64,000 nt of DNA from Pseudoalteromonas sp. GCY. GTDB taxonomy: Bacteria; Pseudomonadota; Gammaproteobacteria; Enterobacterales; Alteromonadaceae. The position numbers and the translations under genes were made by a program. Within the stretch, counting starts at the first letter, position 1. Every line of letters begins with the position of its first letter. Below the pieces are notes generated by a model, which did no database searches, was not told the DNA's origin, and saw only the letters and a list, made by a program, of their open reading frames with translations. This document shows positions 1 to 7,728 of the stretch, piece by piece. The DNA lies in NCBI RefSeq assembly GCF_016695175.1, contig NZ_CP068023.1, positions 4,068,501-4,132,500 on the forward strand, in the 5' to 3' direction.

Positions 1-91
1 AGTCATAACCACGGTATTCAAGGCGTTTTAGGCCTTCGATAAGAATTTTGTTTACTGGACGCTCAGCAACAGCGCCTACGATTCCACACAT
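1..91 (-). CDS. glmS: Glutamine--fructose-6-phosphate aminotransferase GlmS, N-terminal fragment
   Basis: Only the first 30 codons lie in the window; the gene runs off the left edge. The reverse-strand ATG at 91 opens with [10 protein letters not shown], the N-terminus of GlmS, where Cys2 (after Met removal) is the nucleophile of the Ntn-type glutamine amidotransferase domain. It continues to the [11 protein letters not shown] segment that is conserved in the family. GlmS makes glucosamine-6-phosphate from fructose-6-phosphate and glutamine in the cytoplasm, the first committed step toward UDP-GlcNAc, peptidoglycan and LPS. It follows the DeoR-type regulator on the same strand with a gap of about 10 bases, so the two are probably co-transcribed. 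AGAGATT just upstream of the ATG is a modest ribosome site. Confidence 0.93.
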   Translation of the reverse strand, partial: MCGIVGAVAERPVNKILIEGLKRLEYRGYD

Positions 92-101
92 AATCTCTCC
101 A

Positions 102-884
102 TTATTTGCACGTTGTGTGTAGTTCAGCACAGATAAGTTGTATGCCACGCGCTTCGATCGCTTGGCGGAGGTCATCGGCCAAGTTGTTGTCGGTGATCAA
201 AGTGGTGATCTGTGCCCAAGGTATTTCTAAATTTGGAATTTTACGGCCAATCTTGTCGGATTCGACCATCACGATCACTTCACGGGCTGACTTTGCCATC
301 ACACGGCTCAGCCCAATTAATTCATTGAATGTAGTTGTACCTCGCTCTACATCAATGCCATCGGCACCAATAAAAAGCTGGTCAAAGTCATAGGATTGCA
401 GTACTTGTTCTGCTACTTGCCCTTGAAAGGATTCTGAGTGCGGATCCCATGTCCCGCCGGTCATCAATAAGGTTGGCTCATTCTCCAGTGATAACAATCG
501 ATTAGCGATATTCATCGCATTGGTCATCACGACTAAACCGCGCTTTTGCGCAAGCTCAGGAATTAGGGTTTCTGTGGTTCTGCCGCTATCGATAATGATG
601 CGATTGTGATCTTTAATCAGCTCGGCGGCCGCTTTGGCAATGGCCGTTTTACGTACCGAGTCTTGCTCGTCTTTACCTGATGCGGTGATCTCTTTAGGAA
701 GGGCTATCGCACCGCCATAGCGGCGTAGTAACAGGCCGCTTTTTTCTAGTGCCGTTAAATCCTTACGAATCGTAACTTCTGACGTTTCAAACTCAGCGGC
801 GAGTGATTCCACGCTTACTTCACCGTATTCATTCACCCACGAAAGAATGGTATGTCTGCGCTGTTGAGTGTTTCGTTTAGTCAT
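102..884 (-). CDS. DeoR/GlpR-family transcriptional regulator upstream of glmS
   Basis: A 260-residue DeoR-family repressor. The N-terminal winged helix-turn-helix (about residues 5-58) includes the segment [25 protein letters not shown], here cited only for its VTIRKDL core. The C-terminal DeoR sensor domain (about 75-230) binds a phosphosugar and includes [14 protein letters not shown] and the FIGADGID segment. Both are typical, and the length is normal. A TTG lies one codon before the ATG at 884; I chose the ATG. It sits directly before glmS in the same direction, so control of amino-sugar synthesis in response to a sugar phosphate is likely. This is inferred from position, not shown. CGAAA-type inverted repeats lie just upstream and may be its own operator. 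Confidence 0.88.
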   Translation of the reverse strand: MTKRNTQQRRHTILSWVNEYGEVSVESLAAEFETSEVTIRKDLTALEKSGLLLRRYGGAIALPKEITASGKDEQDSVRKTAIAKAAAELIKDHNRIIIDSGRTTETLIPELAQKRGLVVMTNAMNIANRLLSLENEPTLLMTGGTWDPHSESFQGQVAEQVLQSYDFDQLFIGADGIDVERGTTTFNELIGLSRVMAKSAREVIVMVESDKIGRKIPNLEIPWAQITTLITDNNLADDLRQAIEARGIQLICAELHTTCK

Positions 885-891
885 CAAATAA

Positions 892-929
892 GTTTCGTTT
901 CGAAATTTAAGGCGATTATAGTCGAAACT
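892..929. promoter_or_regulatory. CGAAA inverted repeats, candidate operator of the DeoR-type regulator
   Basis: GTTTCG (892-897) is followed at once by the palindrome TTTCGAAA (898-905) and, further on, by CGAAAC (923-928), forming an inverted repeat with GTTTCG. Another TTTCG lies at 871-875 inside the start of the regulator gene. The cluster falls in the divergent region between the regulator and the lipoprotein gene. DeoR-family proteins commonly autoregulate through short repeats of this kind, so an operator is plausible. Confidence 0.4.
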
Positions 930-1033
930 TCAAAACCTAAACAAGTTAAATTTTGCACTGAACAAATTTTAACTGGAAATATTTTGAGCAACGGGATACA
1001 TTTCCGGATTGAGGTACTTAAAAGGATAATTAA

Positions 1034-2914
1034 ATGAACAAAAACTTAATAACATCAATACTTTGTTGTTCACTATTCCTAGCAGGATGCGGCGGTTCAG
1101 GTGGTGACACTACACCAGTCAATCAGGATAGCGGCAAAAATGGAAATAATGGCAACACGGATTCAAATAACGATAATACAGATTCAGGAACGGATACAAC
1201 GACTAAGCCAGTCGCTAAAATTCAGGCAAGTGCCTTTGGGGAGACAGGCAACGTCATTCAGCTTAGCACTGCAGGAAGTACGATCCCTGAAAATGCCGAA
1301 ATAACATGGCAGTGGCAAGCCAAACCTCAAGGCAGTAACGCTCAGCTTTCTAACCCCAACGCTAAGCAAGCACACTTTACCGCTGATTTTTCAGGTAGTT
1401 ATATTGTAGGGCTAACAATCAAGTCAGGTAGTAACGAATCGAAAACACAGTTTGAGATCCGTGTAAAAGAAAAAACTACACCAAGTGTGAACACGCCTCC
1501 TGTCGCCGATTTCACACTCACAAAACAGGAAATTGCCATCAACGAGCACCTACAGTTAGATGCAAGCAACAGCTCAGACTCAGACGGCGATAATCTTAGT
1601 TATAAATGGCAAGTCACTGCACCTGCTAATGTTGATGAATATACATTGGTAAGTCCTAACAATAACGTTGCCTCTTTTGCCTCTAAATTTGCGGGTGAAT
1701 ACACCATTACTTTAACCGTTTATGATGGTAAATCGTCACATAGCAAATCGGAAAAGGTCATCGTTGTAGATAATCAGCCAGCTCTAAAAGCAGCTATTGC
1801 AGCGCCTTCAGAGGTTACATTAAGCTCAATGACTTTTGTTGAGCTGAAAAGTGATGGTAGTCAGTATCAAGGCGCAGTAACACCGTTTTGGAGTTTTGAC
1901 AGCAAACCGAGCGGCAGCCAAGCGGTAATGGCTACGCCAAACGGATTTAGCACCTCACTTAAAGTGGATAAGGCAGGACAATATAAAATCCGCTTTAGCC
2001 TTAAAGACAAACAGGGCCGTTTAAGTGAAGCAACCCATACCTTAACGGCAAAATTCGGCGAAGCAAACAAACCGCTTGTATTCGTCGACGCGCCAGAGTC
2101 AACCAAAATCAATGAAGCCATCGAGCTTAGTGCCAAGCGAAGTAGAGATACAAGCGGAAGAACACTCTCCTTTAGTTGGACGTTTGAGCCATTTGAAGCC
2201 GGTTTGACCTATTCCGTTACGAATGAAGATACCGACACGGTGACTTTTACGCCTCACGGAGAGGGGAGTTACCGTTATTTTGTGGAGGTAAGTAACGGTG
2301 AGCTAAGCCAAACCGCCAGTGGCGTGATAAAGAGTCACCCTGAAAATTATGGACCTACAGCGTCTATGAGCCCACAAATATCTACAGCTACGGAAGGGGA
2401 AACCAAAGTCTTTGTGGTATCAGCAGAAGATAAAGATGGCGATCCGCTCACTTATCGCTGGTCGCTTGAAACGAAGCCAGAGAATAGCACGGCAGTGGTC
2501 AATAATGCTGATAATCGCGCGTCAATTACCTTCGATGACGCTGGTAATTATGTGCTGAAATGCATCGTGTCTGATGGCAAGGTTGAACTAGTAGTCGCGG
2601 CATTCATCAAAGTAAGTGCTATTCAAAATAGCGCTCCAGTAATTACAGCGCTGGACTATCAAGGTGTACTGAAAACAGGTGCAGCACTGTGGATCACTTC
2701 AACGGTTATGGATAGCGACAGCAACGCAAGCAATTTGACCTACTTTTGGAAGGTGGTTGCTCCGTCAGGCGAAGTGATTGACAGTACCGAGGCACATGAC
2801 TCGAACCTAGAATTCACTCCTGTTGCCTCAGGCGACTATCAGGTAAGTTTAAGTGTTGTTGATGAAAAGTCTGCTTCCGTCGCAACTAAAACGATAACAC
2901 TCTCAGTAGAATAA
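1034..2914 (+). CDS. Lipoprotein with tandem PKD-like domains
   Basis: A 626-residue predicted lipoprotein. The signal peptide ends in the lipobox LAGC (Cys19), followed by a Gly/Asn/Asp/Thr-rich linker to about residue 60. The rest is a series of about five or six PKD-like immunoglobulin folds of roughly 90 residues. Their signatures recur: LDASNSSDSDGDNLSYKWQV near 175, and similar SDxDGDxLxYxW segments near 465 and 560. No enzymatic motif was found. Such proteins are anchored to the outer membrane or cell surface and mediate adhesion or polymer binding; the target here is unknown. AAGGATAATTAA precedes the ATG, giving good ribosome-site spacing. It is divergent from the DeoR-type regulator and ends at a strong terminator, so it is probably monocistronic. 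Confidence 0.8.
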   Translation: MNKNLITSILCCSLFLAGCGGSGGDTTPVNQDSGKNGNNGNTDSNNDNTDSGTDTTTKPVAKIQASAFGETGNVIQLSTAGSTIPENAEITWQWQAKPQGSNAQLSNPNAKQAHFTADFSGSYIVGLTIKSGSNESKTQFEIRVKEKTTPSVNTPPVADFTLTKQEIAINEHLQLDASNSSDSDGDNLSYKWQVTAPANVDEYTLVSPNNNVASFASKFAGEYTITLTVYDGKSSHSKSEKVIVVDNQPALKAAIAAPSEVTLSSMTFVELKSDGSQYQGAVTPFWSFDSKPSGSQAVMATPNGFSTSLKVDKAGQYKIRFSLKDKQGRLSEATHTLTAKFGEANKPLVFVDAPESTKINEAIELSAKRSRDTSGRTLSFSWTFEPFEAGLTYSVTNEDTDTVTFTPHGEGSYRYFVEVSNGELSQTASGVIKSHPENYGPTASMSPQISTATEGETKVFVVSAEDKDGDPLTYRWSLETKPENSTAVVNNADNRASITFDDAGNYVLKCIVSDGKVELVVAAFIKVSAIQNSAPVITALDYQGVLKTGAALWITSTVMDSDSNASNLTYFWKVVAPSGEVIDSTEAHDSNLEFTPVASGDYQVSLSVVDEKSASVATKTITLSVE

Positions 2915-2937
2915 GGTCTCTCTACTCGATAACTTTT

Positions 2938-2976
2938 AAGGCTTAAGCGCTCACTTGTGGGCGCTTAAGCCTTTTT
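2938..2976 (+). terminator. Rho-independent terminator after the PKD lipoprotein
   Basis: AAGGCTTAAGCGC (2938-2950) pairs with GCGCTTAAGCCTT (2961-2973), a 13-bp perfect stem followed by a T-run. The sequence is nearly symmetrical, so it may also serve the convergent gene at 2979-3299. Confidence 0.85.
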
Positions 2977-2978
2977 GT

Positions 2979-3299
2979 TTAAACGGTTATGTCGGATGGA
3001 GTTAAGTGACGGATCTCCATATTACTGACATGCATTCCCGAAGAGTCCTCAGGACCAATTTCATCATAGGCAGACTCAACTCTGAGGTAGGCTTGAGTTG
3101 CGCCAAGCTCAGCGAGTTTTGTCTCTGCTTCTCGCAGCGAGTTAAACGGCGTTAGTTTGCCCTCGGCATGCATTAAGATGTGCAAGTTCCCGTCTCCGTC
3201 TTGACCACCCGCGAGATAGTGATTTGAATCCGCGTAGCTAAGTACGATGGCATGGAGTTCTTTATTAGCGATTTTTTCTTTGAGTGTGGCAGCAAGCAT
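2979..3299 (-). CDS. DUF6482-like small protein
   Basis: A small cytoplasmic protein of 106 residues that reads MLAATLKEKI at its start. The open frame extends further upstream, but the ATG at 3299 is preceded by GAGGAG at good spacing and the upstream extension runs into REP sequence, so this start is preferred. The body has a pattern typical of a small alpha/beta fold (LHAIVLSYADSNHYLAGG, then LTPFNSLREAETKLAELG, then AYLRVESAYDEIG). It resembles the gammaproteobacterial DUF6482 family from memory; function unknown. It is convergent with the lipoprotein and isolated from other genes. Confidence 0.7.
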   Translation of the reverse strand: MLAATLKEKIANKELHAIVLSYADSNHYLAGGQDGDGNLHILMHAEGKLTPFNSLREAETKLAELGATQAYLRVESAYDEIGPEDSSGMHVSNMEIRHLTPSDITV

Positions 3300-3390
3300 A
3301 ATGCTCTCCTCGTTTAACCGATCAATAATTAAACGACACGATTGTATGTTTGGTTCACCTTGGTTGTCATGAATGTGTTGTCGCAAACCT

Positions 3391-3611
3391 GTCGTGATAC
3401 ATCACGACCTACCATCCAGACGTAGGTCGAGGTTTACCTCGACGCGATAATCGTTAATCCATTCGAAACCTAATGTCGTGATAAATCACGGCCTACCATT
3501 CAAACGTAGGTCGAGGTTTACCTCGACGCGATAATCGTTAACCCACCGCAAACCTGTTGTCGTGATAAATCACGACCTACCATCCAAACGTGGGTCGAGG
3601 TTTACCTCGAC
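3391..3611. repeat. Three REP doublets (BIME-like), period about 82-83 bp
   Basis: Three near-identical units, each with two hairpins. The first hairpin of each unit is GTCGTGATAAATCACGAC or a variant (3391-3408, 3475-3492, 3559-3576). The second is GTCGAGGTTTACCTCGAC (3426-3443, 3510-3527, 3594-3611). Read outward, each hairpin is preceded by GTAG (GTGG in the last), the tetranucleotide head typical of REP sequences recognised by RAYT transposases. Hairpins within a unit are in opposite orientation, as in a BIME. The array fills most of the gene-free stretch between 3300 and 3667 and ends 56 bases before the RAYT gene. Confidence 0.85.
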
Positions 3612-3667
3612 AGATTTAATCGAAGGGATTATCTTTAAAGCTCATCTCTCAATTGCAAGGAATGCAC

Positions 3668-4112
3668 ATGAGCTGGAATGACCTGAGAAAAGGCAGGAAA
3701 TCAATCCCGTACGCGGAATACTTCGTTACGTTTAACTGCCATAAACGCACGCCCTATTTTACGGATTATCGGCTGGCACGATTGTTTTGCCAATCTATCT
3801 CACATAATGAACAAAAGTTTGAGTGCCGCTGGCAAACATGGGTGCTAATGCCAGATCACTTTCATGGCTTACTAACACTTGGCAATACACAACTTGGTAA
3901 GATTGTTGGAGAATTAAAAGGCAAAACAGCTTACCTGAAATAAACAATTGGATTTAAAGCACAGAATTTGGCAAAGCGCGTATTACGATCATCAGCTCAG
4001 AACCACAGAAGATAGGCATACCACTGCCCGGTATATTGCTGCAAACCCACTAAGAACCAAGCTAGTAAACCGCATTGGTGATTATCCTTATTGGAACTCA
4101 CACTTTCTGTGA
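3668..4112 (+). pseudogene. REP-associated tyrosine transposase (RAYT), frameshifted
   Basis: A Y1-type transposase of the RAYT group, broken by one frameshift. The first frame (ATG at 3668, with AAGGA six bases upstream, to the stop at 3941-3943) gives MSWNDLRKGRKSIPYAEYF, then the WVLMPDHFHGLL segment that holds the HxH metal-binding pair. After a +1 shift near 3930-3945 the second frame resumes with KHRIWQSAYYDHQLR, which contains the catalytic tyrosine, and ends PYWNSHFL at the TGA at 4110-4112. The two pieces together make a protein of about 145 residues, near the usual RAYT length. The last 15 bases overlap the 3' end of the opposite-strand glycosyltransferase. The element is adjacent to three REP doublets, its expected substrate. 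It is probably inactive unless the shift is a sequencing error. Confidence 0.82.
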
Positions 4113-5222
4113 TTGGCTGGTTAAAGGCGCTCTTCCCAACTCAGTTAACACGCTTCGATACACCGACAAGTTGCCTTCCGCCATCACCTCAATGGCAAAT
4201 TCACTGCACATTTTAGCGCGACCTTCACGGCCCATTTGCTCTCGTAAAACCGAGTCCTGCAATAAGCGATTAAGATCTTGGGTAAACTGAACTTGATTAC
4301 CAACCGGAGCGAGTAATCCGGTTTCATTGTGCGCAACCGCTTCGGGAATGCCGCCAGCAGCAAAGCCCACAACAGGCACGCCAGATGCGCTACTTTGTAA
4401 TAACGCTACGCCTAGCCCTTCCATCGATGCTGGATGTGCAACAATATCAACCGCCGGTAAAATACGCGCTACGTCTTGTCGAAATCCCACCAGCTGGACA
4501 ATTTTTTGCAACCCCAGCTCGTCTATACGTGCCTGATAATGCTGCTGCTTTGGCCCTCGGCCAAACAGTAATACGCGCAAATTAGGATGCTCAACAATGA
4601 GTTTTTTGGCTGCACGCATGATCACATCTTGCCCTTTGCGCTCTATCAGCTGCGCAAAATTAGCCACAACCAAGGCATTTTGTGGCAGCTCAAACTCATC
4701 AAGCAGCCATTGCCGCTCCGCACTATTTGGTGCAAAGCGCTGGGTATCGACTGCACTGTGGACTAACTTTACTTGCTCAGAGGCAACACCTTGCGAGAGT
4801 AATACTTGGCGGATCCCCTCTGAGATAGCGATAACTTTATCGTAGGCTGGGTATTTTAATTTTGACCACCAGCGTGGCTCGGTGTTGTCGACTCGTCTCG
4901 ATAAAATAACAGGAACATTAAGCGACTTCGCGGCAAGTAATCCCCAAGTATCAACCCCTCGACGGCTGTGAATATGAACACAATCAGGCCGATGATGGGC
5001 AATAGCCCTTCGTAAACGCAAACATTGCATGACATCGAGATCGCCTGCCATTTTCACGGGCTCCACAACAACTTGCTTATCAACTGCTGCAATCATTTCA
5101 CTATTAGGCGGGCAAACCAGCACGTTCTCAATGCCCTTTTGCTGTAACGCTTGAGTTAAATATACCACTTGTTGTGCGCCGCCATATAAGTGACGACCTG
5201 CTTCAATATGCAGAACTTTCAT
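4098..5222 (-). CDS. Glycosyltransferase family 4, LPS core assembly
   Basis: A 374-residue GT-B glycosyltransferase. It opens MKVLHIEAGRHLYGGAQQVV, a GT4 acceptor-domain start with the GGAQ loop. The donor half carries LLFGRGPKQQ, then VGFRQDV, and the HPASMEGLGVALLQSSASGVPVVG segment with the E-x7-E type nucleotide-sugar site. Three in-frame codons groups lie upstream, but the ATG at 5222 overlaps the stop of the heptosyltransferase as ATGA and has GGAG at proper spacing, so it is the likely start. Translational coupling with the waaA operon indicates a role in lipopolysaccharide core or a surface glycan at the cytoplasmic face of the inner membrane. The sugar transferred cannot be told from sequence. 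Confidence 0.85.
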   Translation of the reverse strand: MKVLHIEAGRHLYGGAQQVVYLTQALQQKGIENVLVCPPNSEMIAAVDKQVVVEPVKMAGDLDVMQCLRLRRAIAHHRPDCVHIHSRRGVDTWGLLAAKSLNVPVILSRRVDNTEPRWWSKLKYPAYDKVIAISEGIRQVLLSQGVASEQVKLVHSAVDTQRFAPNSAERQWLLDEFELPQNALVVANFAQLIERKGQDVIMRAAKKLIVEHPNLRVLLFGRGPKQQHYQARIDELGLQKIVQLVGFRQDVARILPAVDIVAHPASMEGLGVALLQSSASGVPVVGFAAGGIPEAVAHNETGLLAPVGNQVQFTQDLNRLLQDSVLREQMGREGRAKMCSEFAIEVMAEGNLSVYRSVLTELGRAPLTSQSQKV

Positions 5223-6247
5223 AGCACTTCTCCCAGTGCGCTCGACACTCTTTGTGGCGTAAGACCTACCATACAATCAAAACGAGCCTCACAGGTTGGC
5301 CGACGTTTGCATGGTGAGCAAGCAAGTTTATCGCTCAACACGCGACCATTTGGATTGAAGGTGTTTTCATACGGTAAGGTTGAACCAAACAATGCAATAA
5401 CTGGGGTATGATGCGCCATCGCCATGTGAGTCAGTCCAGTATCAACGCCAATCACGCCTTTTGCCCCCCGAATGATCTCGCTGCACTCCAGCAATGTCGT
5501 TTTCCCGGTTAGATTAATGATCCCCGGCATCTGTTTTTCTAAACGTTCGCTATGAGCGATATCACTTGGTCCACCCAAAATAATAATATGCGCACAAATA
5601 GACTGATTTACTTGTTTATACAACTCATGCCAATGCCCATCTACCCAATGTTTCTGTGCTCTCGTTGTAAACGGGCAAAACACCACATAAGGTTGGCCTT
5701 GAGTATGCTCCAATAGCAGTGCTTCTGTATGTTGTTGTGTCTCGTTCGAGGCAATGAGCGAATATTGAAACGCCGCTTCTGGCGCACCAAAAAATTTCGC
5801 TGCAGCTCTGTATTCCGAGCTGATATCAGCAGACCAAGGCGAGGTCACTACCTTATTCATAAGCCACTGACTGCCTTCGCGACTATTGATCCCAACCTTA
5901 TATTGAGCGCCGCTAAGCCAAGCTAGCAGGCCACTTTTAAGGAGTCCTTGAGCGTCGAGTACTAAGTCGAATTGTCGGCTAGCCAACTGCTGTTTAAAGC
6001 TATTAACTTGCTTCAGTAGCGCTATGATCCCTTGTGCTTTTCGCACTTTTTGCCATTCATTACGAGGCCACAGGATCACCTCATCTAGCAATGGATTTTG
6101 TTGTAGCAAGGTCGCGCCAGCAGGCTCTGCTAACCAGCTCAGTTTTGCTTCTGGGTAACGTGCCTTTAGTGCAGAAATAAGACCTGACGCCATCACGATG
6201 TCACCAATGGCACTGAGTCGGACAATAAGGATATTGTTGTATTGCAT
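5219..6247 (-). CDS. Glycosyltransferase family 9 (LPS heptosyltransferase)
   Basis: A 342-residue ADP-heptose:LPS heptosyltransferase-type protein. The N-terminus NILIVRLSAIGDIVMASGLI is the conserved acceptor-side start. The donor-binding motif GVDTGLTHMAMAHHTPVIALFGST lies near residues 265-287. The C-terminal region has a Cys cluster (ACSPCKRRPTCEARFDCM), common in GT9 proteins. It starts two bases after the waaA stop and overlaps the next gene, so the three form one operon. By position after waaA it probably acts as heptosyltransferase I on Kdo-lipid A, but which core position it serves is inferred. Confidence 0.88.
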   Translation of the reverse strand: MQYNNILIVRLSAIGDIVMASGLISALKARYPEAKLSWLAEPAGATLLQQNPLLDEVILWPRNEWQKVRKAQGIIALLKQVNSFKQQLASRQFDLVLDAQGLLKSGLLAWLSGAQYKVGINSREGSQWLMNKVVTSPWSADISSEYRAAAKFFGAPEAAFQYSLIASNETQQHTEALLLEHTQGQPYVVFCPFTTRAQKHWVDGHWHELYKQVNQSICAHIIILGGPSDIAHSERLEKQMPGIINLTGKTTLLECSEIIRGAKGVIGVDTGLTHMAMAHHTPVIALFGSTLPYENTFNPNGRVLSDKLACSPCKRRPTCEARFDCMVGLTPQRVSSALGEVL

Positions 6248-6249
6248 GG

Positions 6250-7596
6250 TTATCTGATCACCATTGGATGTAATCGGGTACTATGAACTGGCCGCTGCGC
6301 CTGCTTTAACTGATATAAAACTTGCAATGTGGTTTTGTGTAGTGCGCCATTATGCTTTGCGATAACAGCTTGCCCAGCCTGTATTTGTTGTGCTGTTGTC
6401 GCATTATTTTGCCAAAAGCCGATGACTTCTCTGGCTATTTGCTGTGGTTCGTTGCCCTCAACAAGTGCACCAACTTGACTCAGCGGCGCACATATATCTT
6501 CACAATTTCGTCGACTACTACCCATTACGACAGCAGCCCCTTGGACAATGGCTTCGGCAGGATTATGACCACCGAGCTTAACTAGCGAGCCACCAATAAA
6601 GGCAACGTGGGCATCACGATAAAACGCAAATAGTTTACCCATCGTATCGAGCAGATACACTTGAGTATTTGCCGTTAGTGTTGGCGCGTGCGAGTAACGC
6701 TGACAGCTCAGCCCGCTTGCTTGCAGCAGCCGCCATACGTCATCAAATCTTTCAGGATGACGCGGTGCGATAATTAGTTGAGCTGCTGGATTTTGCTGTA
6801 ACAACTGTTTGTGCGCTGCGACCACCGCTATTTCTTCGGTGTCATGCGTGCTCCCCGCAATCCATGTCAGTTGAGAGGGCTTTTGCGTTGGGTCGGCGTG
6901 TTTAAGCTCTGGCCAATCGTACTTGATATTACCGCACAGCATCAGTTTTTCTGGTGGTACACCCAACTCGCGAAAAGCTTGATAGCTTAGCTCACTTTGC
7001 GGCAGGATTTTATGCACCTTGGACACCATAAAGGTAAAAAGACCTAACATGTTGGCATAACGATTTTTTGATCTGTCGGTCATGCGAGCATTTACCAGCA
7101 TCACTCGACTGCCTTGGTTGCGCGACTGGCGAATAAGGTTCGGCCACCACTCCATCTCAACTGACATGGTCAATACCGGATTAAAATGCGCCAAGAACGC
7201 ACCAACCATCAATTGAAAGTCCAGTGGCAAATAGGTGTGAATGACTTGCTCCCCCCAGTTGCGCTCAATATAGTTGGAACCCGCAACCGTGGTACAAGTA
7301 AAAACAATGGGTAAATGAGGATGCTGTTTACGCAGCTCAGGAATAAGTTTAGCAATGGCGGCGCATTCACCGACGGAGACACCATGTAAATGAATACAGG
7401 CGGGTAAACGCTTACAATCGTAGACACCTAAGCGCTGTAAAAAGTGCTTTTTATAACCCGGTTTACGTAGCCATTTTTTTAATAAGATCAGCGCAATCAA
7501 AGGTAAACACAACAACAGGATACTGTTATAAACACCAATCCAAAGTGAATTAGCTGATCTTCCACGAAGACGAGAGGTTGTCTTAACCTTAGCCAT
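6250..7596 (-). CDS. waaA: 3-deoxy-D-manno-octulosonic acid transferase WaaA (KdtA)
   Basis: A 448-residue Kdo transferase that adds Kdo to lipid IVA at the inner membrane, an essential step in LPS synthesis. An N-terminal hydrophobic anchor (NSILLLCLPLIALILL) is followed by HLHGVSVGECAAI, in which the Glu is the catalytic base of the family. The donor half has IIAPRHPERFD and FIGGSLVKLGGHNPAEAI, the latter a hallmark of KdtA. A GTG lies two codons upstream, but the ATG at 7596 has AAGG eight bases ahead and is preferred. It is the first gene of a three-gene operon with two glycosyltransferases. Confidence 0.95.
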   Translation of the reverse strand: MAKVKTTSRLRGRSANSLWIGVYNSILLLCLPLIALILLKKWLRKPGYKKHFLQRLGVYDCKRLPACIHLHGVSVGECAAIAKLIPELRKQHPHLPIVFTCTTVAGSNYIERNWGEQVIHTYLPLDFQLMVGAFLAHFNPVLTMSVEMEWWPNLIRQSRNQGSRVMLVNARMTDRSKNRYANMLGLFTFMVSKVHKILPQSELSYQAFRELGVPPEKLMLCGNIKYDWPELKHADPTQKPSQLTWIAGSTHDTEEIAVVAAHKQLLQQNPAAQLIIAPRHPERFDDVWRLLQASGLSCQRYSHAPTLTANTQVYLLDTMGKLFAFYRDAHVAFIGGSLVKLGGHNPAEAIVQGAAVVMGSSRRNCEDICAPLSQVGALVEGNEPQQIAREVIGFWQNNATTAQQIQAGQAVIAKHNGALHKTTLQVLYQLKQAQRPVHSTRLHPMVIR

Positions 7597-7728
7597 AGCC
7601 ACACCTTGTTATTCAAGCATGAATTAACCCCAGTGTAACTATGGTTTTTGACACTAAATTGACAGCGAGCCATACCAATTTGCTTTACTAAGTGGCCTAT
7701 TTTAAGTATTAAGTCAAATTGCTATCAA

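Noticed and set aside
3391..3611. CRISPR array
   Set aside because: Three repeats of about 82 bp with almost no unique spacer, each made of two hairpins with GTAG heads and beside a RAYT gene. This is a REP/BIME cluster.
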